Positions 12,901-25,640 of a stretch of 64,000 nucleotides of DNA are shown here, in pieces. Both the position numbers and the translations under genes were made by a program. Numbering within the stretch: the stretch's first letter is position 1; every line of letters starts with the position of its first letter. The notes below the pieces were generated by a model. That model saw only the letters and a list, made by a program, of their open reading frames with translations, did not search any database and was not told where the DNA came from. Origin of the DNA: Centropus unirufus (lineage: Eukaryota; Chordata; Aves; Cuculiformes; Centropidae); assembly GCA_013397695.1 (NCBI GenBank), contig VYZI01000058.1, positions 1,292,605 to 1,356,604 of the forward strand, in the 5' to 3' direction.

Positions 12901-13524
12901 CACCCTTAGACTTAACACAGGCAAATGAGTGAGGAAAGATAATTTTTGCATATATCGTCTGAGTCAAGTGTGAGTCCCTGGACTGGAAGGGAAGCAGATA
13001 TCCACTTTTGGGGCTGAAGGCTGTCACTCTGGATCGCCCCATACATCAGTTTCAGTTCATGCATGCCAATGAGAACAAATCCTAACAATGAGCTGTTGAG
13101 TGATGCCAGCAGAAATGAATGTTTCTGAAAGCTTTGGGATTTTGGAGAAGTCAGCTGAAGCCGACACCGCAGCACTCACCACTGCTGAATAACTGAAGGA
13201 GGGTGAGATTTTGGCAAAAACCTCCCACTTAATGGACATTTTTGAAGACACCTTTGTTTTCCAGTGGGCTGACTAAAGCTGATATGGGACTATAGAATTA
13301 AGCCAAGATACCCAACCATGTTATTTCCTCAGAGGGGTTCGCTACAGAGCAACCTATCAAAAATTATTAGTGCTCCTAGTAATTATTATTATTAATTTCT
13401 GTTGGTAAGCCTGTCCCTCCATCATGGTAGTGATCACATGCTGGGATATCTATGCTCAGGACATCGTGCATCTTTGGAAGTGGATGATTGTTTAATTGAT
13501 AGATTGTAAAGAGGGGCTGACCTA
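9992..13524. other. Non-coding stretch with a GC-richer patch
   Basis: Between about 11030 and 11760 the base composition is more GC-rich, and long frames overlap on both strands (163 codons on minus at 10993-11484, 165 on plus at 11157-11654, 102 on plus at 11401-11709). Openness in several frames at once is what local GC enrichment produces by lowering stop-codon frequency, not a sign of a gene. CpG dinucleotides are too sparse for a CpG island. Outside the patch the sequence is ordinary AT-rich DNA with a short (TTTA)n near 12252-12265. Confidence 0.55.
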
Positions 13525-14226
13525 TTGCCTTTCCATGTTTTGCTTTGCTACAATTGCCTGGACTCTCATAGCTCCTTAGTATCTTTTCTGATCCATCATG
13601 TCAGGCCGGCAGCTGTGCCTCTGCACTCTGCCTGCCTGCCCACCGTGAGCCAGATTTCAATCTCAGATGTGTGGCATACCCTCCTCCCTCGCTGCCCCCT
13701 CACTGGAGAGCTGATTTTGCCTGTGCTTCTATTAAACATCTTGATTTTAAATGAAACAACTGCTTTCTCCCGTGGGTCCTCTCAATCCAGGGCATGAGGT
13801 GTGCAAGGACAGAGGAGGGCAAATTCCCAGATGTCCCTAGGTGTGTGCTATGCATCCAAGATCAGGCTCCTGCCTGACATCCGCGGGCTGAGCCCCCCAC
13901 CTGCCCCAGCTAATGCTCCTGCTCAGTACCATGGCCATTTTCATTTGGAGATGTTTCCCCCATGCTGTGTCACTTCTGCCCTTACTGTGGACTCCCCACT
14001 TCTTTCAGGCTTAATTTTTCTACCGCATGCAGGCCCACAAAAGACAGTGTTTCAAAAAAATAAACACTATTCTATGTTGGTCCACCAGCTAAACTGTCCT
14101 TGGGAGGTTTCCACCCCCTCCCCAACACAAGGGCAAAATAATTGGAAGATAGTTGAAATTTTATATGCAACTTTTCAAGAAGGAACAGATTTTTTTACTG
14201 CCAAGCTGCATAATAGCTGTTTTTGA
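13525..14226 (+). other. Near-open 700-base frame, coding status doubtful
   Basis: One plus-strand frame stays open from 13525 to 14226 except for a single TGA at 13795-13797. The upstream part is leucine- and serine-rich. The downstream part has a proline-rich patch followed by ordinary residues. No domain, signal peptide or familiar motif is visible, and no strong splice sites frame it. It could be a broken gene, part of a decayed mobile element or chance. I favour chance, because a one-stop frame of this length is expected roughly once in a window this size. Confidence 0.2.
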
Positions 14227-16189
14227 GAGGTCATTAACACCAACAGTACAGTAAAAAACAATGTTACACCCCGCACTGCATCCTTCATTAAGCAATTAAG
14301 TTACTGATAGGTTTTTACATTTATTTACCTTTATGGGAAGATATATTTACTCAACCTGAGTACAAATCAACATGAGGAGGTGGAAGTTCAGAGTAAATTT
14401 GACTAATGATGTTGTGTTTTCATCCTTAAAAGAATGGAAAAAAGCCTTTCTGCTTTTGATGCTATTTTATCTTCATTGGAAGGGATCCGAGATGATCCCA
14501 ACTGTCATGTGAGTGCTTAGTTAGGCTCAGATCCTCTTTGATTGCAGCTGAACGCCTCTCTCTGTTGGCTCATACCTTCCCTTATATGAATACAGAATAC
14601 GGCACTTCAGGTTGTTTATTGAACAGTGCTTTAACTCTTCCTCTGTGGATGCTCTCACAATTACATATTTAAGCAAAATATGGGCTGTGGCTACCTAAGT
14701 CCAGGGAGATGTTAATGTGGCTTGATGTAAAGCAAGAATTTCCTTTCACTTTCATAATGACTTCTAAAATTCAAACCTGACTGATACAAGTCATGTTTCT
14801 TTCAGTGAACCTTAATTATCTCTCCTTTTCTTTCAGGCCCACTCTGATTTCCAGTCTTGTTATGTGGATTTCTCTCCAAGTAATTCCTCAGCACCCCCTT
14901 GAATGGCATTTACTGCACGTGAGCATCCTCCACTGTCTCTAAGATACTTTTGTTGTTTTTCTTTTCTGAACATTTGTTTTTTTGAGATGACATTGATAGA
15001 CACGAGGCCTAAGTCTGGAGATGTTCTGTGGGTAGAGCTCACATTTATTTCAATATGTCGAGCAGTTTTAAGATCTGATCCATATTGAAGATCAGCACAG
15101 TGTAATGAGGCCTGGGCATATAAAACAATATGTGTTCTAACACAGCTCACTCAAAACAAATATGTTCCCTTCTCTTCAGCTGGTATAAACAAACAATCTC
15201 TATTGTGTTCAGCATGGCTCTGCTGTGCTGCTTTGAACATGGCAAGAGTTTGGCTTCCCAGTCCATAAAACAGAATCTCCATTCTGAGACACGTGTCTTA
15301 CCACTCTATGCCCAGACAACCCTTTTTAATGGTCCTTATGCCATTGTTAGGTCTGGTGTCAAGTCCTAGAGTGCTTTATGGGGAAAACATTTCTACCTGC
15401 AGATATCCTTAAAGGATACAGTCAGATTAAACCAACTCTGGATTGCAGGACAGTTCCGCACAGTGGGAGAGCAAAGAATGAGTGTAGTGGTTGTTCCAAG
15501 GAACCCACGCGCTGACCTGCAAAATCTCCTCTGATTTCTAAATTTTCTTGTGATAAAAATTGGCAGCCACATGAAAAATTTGTGATGACTTGAGGTGGAA
15601 ACATTAGCAGGGACTATTTAAAAACTCACGTGAAAGATCATTGTGTGAAGCAGAGACAGTTTGAACCCAGGTGTTCTTTCTATCATTGAACTCAGACTTC
15701 TGTGTTGTTCTGCAAAACTATTACCCTCTCCTGCAACTTGTGCTGGAAGCAGAGTGAGCTGTTTTGGCGCTGAAATGATTTCATTGTTAGGCTAAGTGTT
15801 ACACAGATGGCATTCTTAAATGTAAAATTCTTTTTATGATTCTTTCAGTTTCATATTTATTTCATTAGATCATTATTTATGTTAAAGAGACACCATTAAT
15901 ATGAAGCGTGCTCAGCTTGAAAGAAAAACGTCGAGAGGAGTTTCAACTATCTGATCCTCATCCCTTTATTTTTTTGTGTTTCGCATTTTCCTATTTAAAA
16001 TGTTTTTTTGTGTCTCTAGGTGCTATGTGACAGATCCAGACAAACAACAGAGAGGAAAGAGACTCACTTAACTGATTAGAGGAGAGAAGGAGTGTAAGGG
16101 AATATGCACAAAGCACTGCCAAGTTCACAGAGGAAAAGAAAAGATAAAAAATAGAATAATTTCACGAACCTTTTTTTTTTAATTTAGAG
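14227..16189. other. Non-coding stretch, no gene seen
   Basis: Short frames only (up to about 96 codons). No recognisable repeat, RNA gene or exon-like segment with convincing splice sites on both sides. Confidence 0.55.
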
Positions 16190-16450
16190 TAATGCAAGGT
16201 ATTTCTTATACTAGCAGCAGGGAAACAATTTTCAGAAAAAAAATGTGATTTCTCAATCAAGGGGCTCTGATTCAAAATATATTTTTTTAATAAACAGTAA
16301 TTATGATAGCTGCAGCTACTCATTCATATCAATAATTCATTCAGAAGTAAACCATATCAACGTATTAGAATTTATTTTTCCATTTAATAGTCTGTGATTT
16401 ACAATAAGTGTGAATTGTCATAATCATTCAGCTCCATATGCTAGGAAAGG
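16190..16450. promoter_or_regulatory. Candidate homeodomain-motif-rich region
   Basis: AT-rich sequence without repeats. It contains TAATTA (16298-16303) and, 4 bases later, the 10-base palindrome AGCTGCAGCT (16308-16317). Further ATTCAT and TAAT-type motifs follow to about 16430. The look is that of a non-coding conserved block, but only motif content supports this. Confidence 0.18.
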
Positions 16451-19400
16451 AAAAGTCACCTTAAACCAGATGCATATTGTGAAAAATAAAAGGGGAAGAC
16501 AAGTTGTTCTAAAGAAACAGCATATGGGGGCAGATCTTAAGCTGTGGTAAAGATGCTCTACTTTAAAGATATCATCATAGCAAGGTTGAGTTACATCAGA
16601 TGAGATTCTGGTCAGTTATTTTGAAGAACTCAATGTTTTAGAGGCTTTTCCACCAACTCATATCTTGATTTCTTTCTTTAAGAAAAGAGATAAATATAAT
16701 TTCTTCCAGTTTTAATCAGGAAAAAGCAATAAATGTGATAGAGAAATCTGAGAAGTTTATGTGTGGGAACAATAGACCGTTTGCCTGAGTCGTAGGTTGT
16801 CTCTGCATGTATATATGTTTGGATGCGTGGACCTGTATTTATTTTTCCCTGCCAATAGTTAGTGAGCCACATTCTCTCCCTACCTTTATCCATAACTACC
16901 TACCTCATCTTGTCAGCTAACAGCTCTTTTTAAGCTCCCTAACCCATCAGCACTCCCACAACAAGCTCTGTGGAAAACCTTTCATTCCCTCCATTGCCTA
17001 AAGTCCAGGGAATGGCATTTAGAAGCTGCAGAGCAGCTTGTTGCACTTATTGGAAAAAAAATATCTTGTTTTTTGCTTTTAACGTAGGGAAAAAGCAATG
17101 TAAGGGTTCCAACGTCAGTCAGCACCTGCTACTACTACTGCTAGAGCACCTCAAGAACTTGGTGCAGATTTAATCTTGCAGCTCCTTCTGCTGCTTTTGC
17201 TTTCAGTAGGTAAGGCCAGAGCCTGTGACAGAGAGTGGGGTGTCACTATGATGCCAATTCCGCTCCTTTGTCTGAGCCAGCATTGATGGCACACCCTTCA
17301 GGCCTTGCCACAGCCATAGGGCCCTCTTGTCCTGTGATGAGCTCAGCAAAGCTCTTTTTCTCCCTCAGACAGAGCTTCTTGTGTTCTGGCTGGGAAAATA
17401 AAGCCCCACACCCACAGCAATGTTTTCAGGGGACATCTCAGGGCGGTGCCTACAGCCACAATGCCACCAGCATGGCACTGCTTAACCCTGCTATGAAGTG
17501 TTTTCAGAGTCTCACAAGTGAGTTTTGCTGCCCAAGCAGTTATCCTGTTACTCCTCCAAGGCTGTTGGTGTTGTCCCAGCAGTGTCTGCCCTGTATGTGT
17601 AGCCACAGGGACATATGGCCACCAGGCACGCCAGTTAAGCAGGTATTTGACTTTTTTTTTGTTTTTCCAGCTCTGCCATGCTTCACACTGCTAACCTTCC
17701 TCCAACAGTTTTTAGGGGGAAAAGTGAGTCATGTTATTTAATTTTCCCCATCCTCATAGAGAGGAGGCATGTCTTTTCCACAAGTTATTGCATTATTCCT
17801 CTCTCTGGTGTGGCTCTGATTTAGTGCTGGATGAAGCTCAAAAGGAGGATTGGTGTAGATATACTCCCATATGCTTGGATGCATTTCTGAACTCTGTCTG
17901 TACCATCCTCACTGCTTTTGATGGGAAAAGCTGGGCTATAAACCTGATGAGAACAGGCTTCCATGCAAGATGTTTAGTATTTCCTCCTTCCATTTGGGCC
18001 AGGAATATGACACATTCAGCCCCTTTTGGCCCTGCAGCCCTTGGTCACGGTCTTGCCTGAAATTCCAAAAATCACAGCAGCAGCAAATAAAAAGGAGGAA
18101 TAAAAAGCATTTGATTTTTCTCCACTTTAATGAAGGATAGTTTAGGGCTTAGTTCTGGCTTTGGCTGAAACTTTACTGAGGAATGGACGCAGGTAGATTG
18201 TTTTTATTTTAATATAATTTGTTCAACCGTCTTTTAGTAGTTTCACTGAAGTGTGAGTTCATTTTTGTGGTCCTGAGTAAAAGAACCTGTGCTTCTTTTA
18301 AAAGCTGCACCTTCTGGGGAAATTAAGGTTGGCTATAAAACCCTGGCTGTATTGTATTCAGGCAAACTGGGAGCACAAGAAGAGAGAAAGAACAACAGAA
18401 GGAGTGAAAGAGGGAGAAAGGGGGGCTTTCCCAAAAATAAGCTGCTGCAGTGAGTCATGCTACTCCTTGATATCACACATAGGGGCTTCATTATACCTTA
18501 TATTTCGTCATTTTTCTAGCTGGTAAATTAAATCATTTAACAATCAAATACCAGGCCAACTTGAACTTGATCCTAAAACTGATATTCTACTGCCATTTGA
18601 AGTATTTCTTTAGTCATTATTTTTTTTTAAAGAATTTACTGTGGATCGTTGGTCATTTTTACTGATTGTCCTCTCTCTGTTAAAAGGGTTTCCGAGTTTA
18701 TGAATGAAAGGCTATGTTTTCTTACCCAAATCCTTCACTCCTCAGTCTATTAGTAAACTAATGTTAACTTACAAGATTTTACTGAGACCTCAGGCTCTGC
18801 CAGCTGGATGCCTGAGGAGTCCAAGCTTGCTAGGTAAAGAAACACCTTTTATACACACCCCAGCCTGGCTCCTACATTGCCCCACAGGTTTCTATCAGTA
18901 CAAAGGCTGATATTGTCTGCAAGGAGCAACTTGGATTATGGCCCCTTCCAGCTGTGTTGTCCCTGACCCTGATCCTGCCCCAGCCTGCCCACGCTCTGCC
19001 CTCTGCACATCCATGGAGACTTCAGCTACAGCCCGCTGCCTGAGAGTGTTGAGTCTGGTCTTGAGGGTGGCCTTGGATGCATTTTAAAAGACAATGCAGA
19101 TGCTCTACAGGGATAACACGGAATGATTATTTTAGGGACGATTTTCCCCTAAAAAAAATAGATCTACATGAACTCAGTTTGATCTTCACACAAAGGATTT
19201 ATATAAGAACTCACTTCTCTCTGTCGGTTATAAAAAAAAAGCATGCTGGTGGGATTTAGGGAAGCATGCAGGCTAGAGAACAGCAGCAGACAAAAGGGAG
19301 TTTTTCATCTAAGAACTTCTGCACAGCTGGAGCTCTGGCAGAAAGCTTAGGTGTTGCCTGGCTGGGGCAAGGGACAGTGTCTCTTTGGCACTATCCTGAC

Positions 19401-21916
19401 ACGCAAATTCAGCCAGTAGTTCTTAGAGCAGTTCCTAGGGCATGTACACACAGACATAGATACATTATTTTGCCACCAAGTGCCTTATTTTGGGAATGTA
19501 CCACTCTGGGGATAAATTCTATGTAAGTGATCTGAGGGTAAGGTTGGAGGAAGAAATTGACTCTTTTCCATGCTAAAGTAGGCGTAGAACAGTCGCAAGG
19601 TTCACCTGGTCTCTCAGGAATGGCATTGTTGCAGTGACTCTGGGTAAACACAAACCCAACATCCCAGCTCCTAAATTCCCTGCAAAAAATTCACCTATAG
19701 CGCAGGGCGGAGAAACTTAGCAACAGGTCTGCTAGAGAGACCAGCCCTGGCAGCCAAGCAAGGACCCAGCAAGACAGGGATGATGCTCACTTTTGGTGCC
19801 TGCATCCTTGAAGTCTTCTTTCTAAGGTCAGGTCACTGCCTATGAGCAGAACACTGGCTAAATCTGTGTGATCGGCATTGTGGCATGAAGGAAGCGTATG
19901 CTTCAGTCTGAAGGTGCTCAGATTTTTGTCTGCCTTGAACTGGCCCTATGCAGCCAACTTTGCCCTACCCGCGGAGTGAGTCCCAAATCCAAAGACAGAT
20001 CCTAACAATACAACCTGTCTGCCTTTAACATAGCGTGATGCTTAAAACTGAATATAAACAGGGATGAGGCTTTAGATCTTACTCAAATTTCAGTGTAACT
20101 TTGAGATTGTCAGACAGTACTAAAGTGAGAGATCTGGAGTAGGAAAATTAGTGAACACAAAAGTCATGATATTTACTCAGTTTATGCATTTTCTCTCTTT
20201 TTTTTTCATAAAACCTGCATAACTGGCATGTAATTGTTTTGCTAAGTGAGCCCTGAAAGCAAAAGTCTTGATAGCTGTCACATATCTTCTTTGTAGTGCA
20301 GTGTGTTGTCCTTAGAAGCTAATCAGTAGAACTTGCTCAGAAGAACTTAATCAGCAGAACTGAGCACATTGTCAGTGCTTAACAAATAATAAATTATAAT
20401 ACTAACAGCAGTTCCTTTAGACACAACCTATAAAACTTTTGCTGTATTTACAGGAGTTCCTTACTTGTGCCTAGTTGGAACTTAATACCTACTGCAGCTC
20501 TGCTTACTGTGGTTGTGAGGTTTGATGATATGACCTAACAGGGTGGAAGAATGGATCAAAATGAGATTTTTGACACATGTTAGAAAATGTATTCTGAGAA
20601 AGTCCTTGAGCTGTTCGTTCACACTCATTGGTATTGCCTACAGAACTTAAAAATCGAATTCAAGACCATATTTGATCTGTTCAATTGTTAAATTGTAAAG
20701 TGCTATCCTTATAGGTTAATAGAATCACATTTGAATTTCCTGCTAGTCTCTCTTTTAAAAGATAGACTCATTAAACTTTCCTTACAGAAAGGTGAATGCA
20801 TCCAGAAGCATGTATACTATTAATTGTTTTTTTATAAGGAGCTTGGATACTTCAGAGAATTGATAATATACCTGGGGCTATCACTTCTCCGTCATCCTTG
20901 TAATTTGGCCTGGCCTGGGAGATACTGACAATCATTTCATTTTCTGATTGTTTGGTAGTTTATATGCATTTAGTTAGTAACTTTTATTCACTTTCAATGG
21001 GTCATATATCCACAAAACAAAGAAAACCACTGGATCAGCTCTAAGCTGCTACTAATGGTCACAGGCTTAAACCGTGTCAGTTTATCCCAGTTGAGGATCT
21101 GACCAATGATCACAACTGGCATTAATTAGCAGATGTGTTATCAGACTCCGTGGAGATGATGGGGTTGAGTGACAACAGAGGCACTCAGCCGCTGTGGTCG
21201 GTGGAGCTGTGCCAGTTTGGCAGCTGACAATGCAGTGCCTGATGCTGGCAGGTGGAAAGTCCAGGTCACTCCTGATGGAGGCACAGTGGTGGCTTCTGCC
21301 ACCAGTCTCCATGCAAAGAGAGCTCCAGAGCTTGGGATATCCAGTTGTATCAAAACACCTCTAGGATGGGGTAAGGAATCATTGCTGGAGCTGGATATGC
21401 ATGAGAGATTGCACTGCTAGTGTGAGGTGAAAGCCTCTGGAAAATTGATTGAAGTTCTGGTTTTCTGGAGTTATGTGTGCATCATCTGAGCTGACACTTT
21501 AACGTCAGTGACACATGTGTGACAGAAGGGTGAGGGAGCTATTGCTAAAAAGAGAGGATCCTAAGACCCTGATGTGTGTTGGCAATGGCAGCTACTGAAA
21601 CCTGCAGTGCTATTGTGGCTGTAAACTATGATTTTGGACTAGGACTGGAAAAGTGTCTTGATAGGGTCACGTGAAGAGCAGGAATGTGACAGATTGGAGA
21701 GAACTGAATCTTTACCAGGAGAAAGGAAGAGTGTACCATCCTCCCTTTGCATCTATCTGGGTGCAGTGTGGGTTAAAACCAAGAACATAACCACTGCAGA
21801 GGCTCCTTGCTCAATAGCAGCCATCCTGTTTCTTTTATCATGCCCACTTGCCACCAGGGGATGGCAGAAAGGAACAAGCTGCCAAATTAAGAGTGTGGGA
21901 CCTCTGTAAAGATCTT
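16451..21916. other. Non-coding stretch, no gene seen
   Basis: The largest frames are 168 codons (17235-17741, plus) and 109 codons (17731-18060, plus). Neither resembles a known protein and neither has paired splice signals. A short direct repeat of AATCAGYAGAACT occurs at 20321-20333 and 20349-20361 (28-base period). No transposon family was recognised. Confidence 0.55.
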
Positions 21917-21928
21917 CCCCCCCCCCCC
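21917..21928 (+). repeat. Poly-C tract (C12)
   Basis: Twelve uninterrupted cytosines, the longest C run in the window. On the opposite strand it is G12, which may hinder polymerases and cause sequencing errors in length. Confidence 0.85.
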
Positions 21929-23729
21929 AAAGTTCGTAACACATCTTTGCTAATAAAGATCTCAAGATATACAAAATCTTTCTTCTCCTCATGCCTCTTA
22001 GCCAGGTTCAGCTGAGCTGAACTTCTCAGTCCAGATTCGCCTCCTCAAACTATGAGGAGTTTTTTTTTGCCCACACCTCTTCAAAAAGCAACCTGGCAAA
22101 GCACGTGTAGCACACGTGCAAGACTGCAAGGTACACAAAGTACAGCAGCTGTCTTTGCTGTCATTCAGAGTAAACGCCTTTGAAGTCCACTTGAGCTTCA
22201 AGGGGTTCAAGGCCTTATCTTTTATCTGCAAAGAGAGTAAGAGCCCTAGCCAGGAAGCTACAGGCTAAATATTCATGGGGGAGGATATTTTTCCATATTT
22301 CCTGCAGAAATGGTGCTGGTACACATAAAGTTCTCTGGGAGAAGTTTAAGAAAATAAGGTGGAGAACAGGATACCTTCTTCAGAGCTCCTCTGCTGAATT
22401 AGCTTGCTTTACACTTCGTTGTTTTGGATTGGCGCAAGATAGAGGATCTTATTTGGTATACTCATTGCAGTGTAAGGTGTTTCTAAAATATTGGCTTCAC
22501 AGTCTAATGGAAAAAATGTGATTTTTTTTGGAGAAGAATCAGCAGAACACATCCTCAAAGGATATACAGACATGATGATTATTGGAGTTTTAATTAAAAT
22601 AGCAGGTAAAATAAGTATTATGGTGTGTTATTATTTCTAAGATAACAACAGAACAAAGGTGCCCAATTTCTTTCTTGAGCGCAATTTTCTAAATGAAAAA
22701 GTAAACATTAATATCTTCAGAGATCTTTCTGATCTTGTACGATAATTTAGAAAAATATCTCTATCAGGGATAGTTATATATGCTTTTTGTTGGAAATGCA
22801 ATCACAGGATAAGCACATCGCTGCAATCTGTAGACAGATTAAGTAAATTAAATCACTCAATGTCTTTTTTCAATAGCTCTAAAGTTAAAAGTAATTTGCA
22901 AAGAAAATACTCAGTTTCAATTGGTTTGTAATATCTGTTAATGATCTTTGGAAAAATTTCTGGTAACACACGGGAATTCCCCCAGGGACTGGGTTGTGAA
23001 TAAGTGGATATTTTTAAGTTTGAGATGTCATTAGCTAGTGATTTCTTTGAAGTAAAAAGCTGTTACAGAATAAATTGCAGAGGTATACAAGTGAACAGGA
23101 CAATCATTTCTATGAATAATATACAGTTTTTCCTCTGTGTTTTCTGCCCCCAAAAGAAATAATTTACAATCCAGCTTGCCATTACAAACATACTGGGATC
23201 ACAACTGCGTGTGCATTTTGCACTTGCTTTATGTATATGCTCTGTCTTAATATGAAAGCACAGATTGCTGGTGTAAAAGTACTAGTGTTAGGAGCTGATT
23301 TGCTCTTTTTATTTTCTTCTTTTCTTGCTCCCCATCCCCCAGCAGATAACTTCTTCAACCCAAAAGGATGAATTCACTTCCCACAAATGAAAAGACTCAA
23401 GAACAGGTCTTCTAGAAGACACTCTCCCTGATTTCTTTTGGGGCCTGTAAGATGAATGAAGCTGTAGGTACGTGTTACCTCTGTTGTCTTGGTTACTTGT
23501 TAGCATTAACAGCTTTTTAACAGTTCAGAGATGAATCAGATACCCATCATGCATCACAGTCCAAATGAGATCTCCTGGACACTGCTCCCATCTGAGGCCA
23601 TCTGAAGTAGAAAAGAGCGCCAGAGGCACCACAGACTACATCTGCCCACAGGTACCATGGTCCAACTTTTGATGTTTGAATGTATAATTCAGCCACAGGC
23701 AGCTGAGGATGGGTTTTATGTCTTCATAG
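21929..23729. other. Non-coding stretch, no gene seen
   Basis: Ordinary AT-rich DNA with frames below about 80 codons. Sequence from about 23520 onward is somewhat more GC-balanced and leads into the exon-like segment at 23730. No repeat family could be named. Confidence 0.5.
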
Positions 23730-23833
23730 GCTCCTGTGGATGAGCTTAAGTTTAGGCAGACATTTGGGATACTACGAAGGGATGCTGGTCTTGGTGATGG
23801 GACACTAGGATTCCAGGGCATGCTATCACACAG
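23730..23833 (+). other. Exon-like segment, unidentified
   Basis: A 104-base segment is preceded by a pyrimidine-rich acceptor (ATGTCTTCATAG) and ends at a strong donor (CACAG then GTGAGAAG). One frame is fully open across it, starting in phase 0 and ending after two bases of a codon. It encodes 34 residues beginning APVDELKFRQTFGILRRDAG. The peptide is balanced and protein-like, but I do not recognise it. The in-frame codon just upstream is the TAG of the acceptor itself, so coding would begin exactly at the splice site. No neighbouring partner exon was found. Chance occurrence is quite possible: about one in several such bracketed segments is open by luck. Confidence 0.15.
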
Positions 23834-24447
23834 GTGAGAAGACGGGGCTAGTTGCATTCACTGAGCCTGTGTTTTCTTCACTTTCCTTTAAATCTCTTTT
23901 GCCCAAGACCTTATTGGTCTTGGTCTTCTTTTTTTCCTGGTTTGCAGACAGAGCTGCAAGACATAACTTAGTATGAATATGATGGCTTCCTCCAGGATTC
24001 CCAGATGGCATGGGAGGAATAAGTTCTCCAGCTTTAGTAAAATGAGTTGAACAACCACAAGTCTGAAAAGTCTCCCGGGCTTTTCTGATCCTCTGAAGGC
24101 CTGGTGTAGGTATCCATACATATCCTGATAATCCATCAGTAGGTCAGACAATCCCTCATTTCACATATGTAGATGTTCAGTGATGCTCTGCAATTACTCT
24201 GAGAGTAGTGAAATTCCTTCTGGCTGCTCCTTAGCAGTCACTGGCATTGGTCAATTCTCAGATGCATTGAATTCAACAGAGGCCAGTACAGAAGGAGGCT
24301 TTTCCTCCTCGCTACACATTTAACAATGTAACAGTTTACCATAGATGAAGATGCCTTCCTGACCCTGCTGGTTGACTAGCATGTGCCAGGAACTGCTAGG
24401 ATGATTAGACATTATTACATAATACCAGCTAGTAAAACTCTCACAGA

Positions 24448-24463
24448 TTTTTTTTTTTTTTTT
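24448..24463 (+). repeat. Poly-T tract (T16)
   Basis: Sixteen T residues immediately next to the 3' end of a minus-strand CR1 piece. CR1 elements normally end in a short tandem repeat, not poly-A, so this tract is not explained by the usual CR1 tail. Confidence 0.85.
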
Positions 24464-24720
24464 AAGGCTAGGAGCAACCATTATTGTCATCTAATCTGAT
24501 CTTCTGCATAATACATGCTACTGAATTTAACCCAATCTGAACTTTGTGTGGCAATTTGCTTTTATGCCTAAAAATACTTCCTCATTTACGAATATAATGC
24601 TCTTTCTCTCAGTACTATCTGTGCAGCAGCAAGTTTCATTAATTAACTGTACATGGTTTGGAAAAGTAATACCTCTTATCCGTTTGAAATTTGATACCTC
24701 TTCATTTCACCTTGCAGGAT
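24464..24720 (-). mobile_element. CR1-type LINE fragment, 3' end
   Basis: Read on the plus strand, the segment opens with AAGGCTAGGAGCAACCATTA and continues through TCATCTAATCTGATCTTCTG. This is the antisense of the well-known CR1 3' region found in birds and turtles, so the element lies on the minus strand. Similarity continues in decayed form into the ATACCTCTTAT...TTTGAAATTTGATACC part near 24670-24700. It is highly diverged and carries no intact reading frame. A second piece at 25368-25640, in the same orientation and the expected order, may belong to the same insertion. Assignment rests on recalled family sequence, not an alignment. Confidence 0.7.
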
Positions 24721-24729
24721 AGGAAAGGC

Positions 24730-24745
24730 TTTTTTTTTTTTTTTT
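24730..24745 (+). repeat. Poly-T tract (T16)
   Basis: A second T16 run of exactly the same length as the one at 24448-24463. The two bracket the CR1 3' piece. Confidence 0.85.
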
Positions 24746-25367
24746 CCTTTACTGCTAATTAGGTTGGAAGATCATGAGGATGAAATGTTATTTATATTAT
24801 AGTCATGCTTAAGTAGAACTCTGACGAAGCCTGGGAATCCCATTGCAGAAAGTGAGGGAGATTGTGCAAGTCCTTTGGGGCTGAAACTATTTGAATAGAC
24901 AAATGGCACATTTTTGAGAGAGCTGAGTGATTTAGCTGAATATATTGCTAGATGAGTCAACGGATTTTTACCTCTGAATCACCTATGCTTTTCTGAAAAG
25001 CTTACCCAAAGTTTGAAAAGTATGGAAAAGTGTGGTTTCTAAAACTGAGACCAAAAAAATGAGTTTGGCATGTAGTCAGCAAAGGAAAAAAGGTGTTGCT
25101 AGTACGTAGCTCTGGTCCTGTCCATTGTCCATAGGTTACATTGGCCTCCAGTGGCTGAAAGTCCTATAAGAGAACAGGATACACTGGGGAAAATATCTGC
25201 ATTATCTGGTTCATGTGAAGACCCAAAGGCTTCCAGAAGAACTGCTAGGGCCCAAGGACATCTTGTAGACTCTCTCAGGCAACAGTGCTTGTTCAAAGTT
25301 TATGGACAAGGCTCGTGTACGCTTTACAGTTTCATGGAGGTGAATCTTCCCTGAGAGACAAGCTGGT
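24746..25367. other. Non-coding stretch between two CR1 pieces
   Basis: No gene or repeat family recognised. The spacing between the flanking CR1 pieces is larger than in an intact element, so part of this interval is probably a later insertion or CR1 sequence decayed beyond recognition. Confidence 0.45.
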
Positions 25368-25640
25368 GCTCATGTTCTTTATCTCTTCTCAAGAATTTCC
25401 CATCCTTTTAACTTTTATCATTTTATTGCCATTCTCTGGATTTGTTCTGTTTCTACTTTCTTTTTTCAGGGATGAGGTGACCAAATTTGAAGACAGCATT
25501 CAAAGTGAGAATGTGCCACTGATTTATATAATAGTATTATAATATTTTCCATATTATTCTCTAAAACTCTTTTCTTCCTACAAACCCCATAAGATTCTTT
25601 TTAATTCTTTGAACTACAGTGCCTTTTAACATCTGTAGTT
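25368..25640 (-). mobile_element. CR1-type LINE fragment, internal 3' part
   Basis: On the plus strand this carries a series of antisense CR1 landmarks in order. They are a TTTATTGCCATTCTCTGGATT block, a GATGAGGTGACCAAATTTGA block near 25472, GATTTATATAATAGTATTATAATATTTTCC near 25520, and a poly-pyrimidine CCCCATAAGATTCTTTTTAA part near 25585-25600. These correspond to the stretch upstream of the 3' end of amniote CR1 elements. Orientation is minus, matching the piece at 24464. It is strongly mutated with no coding frame, and is an old insertion. Confidence 0.75.
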
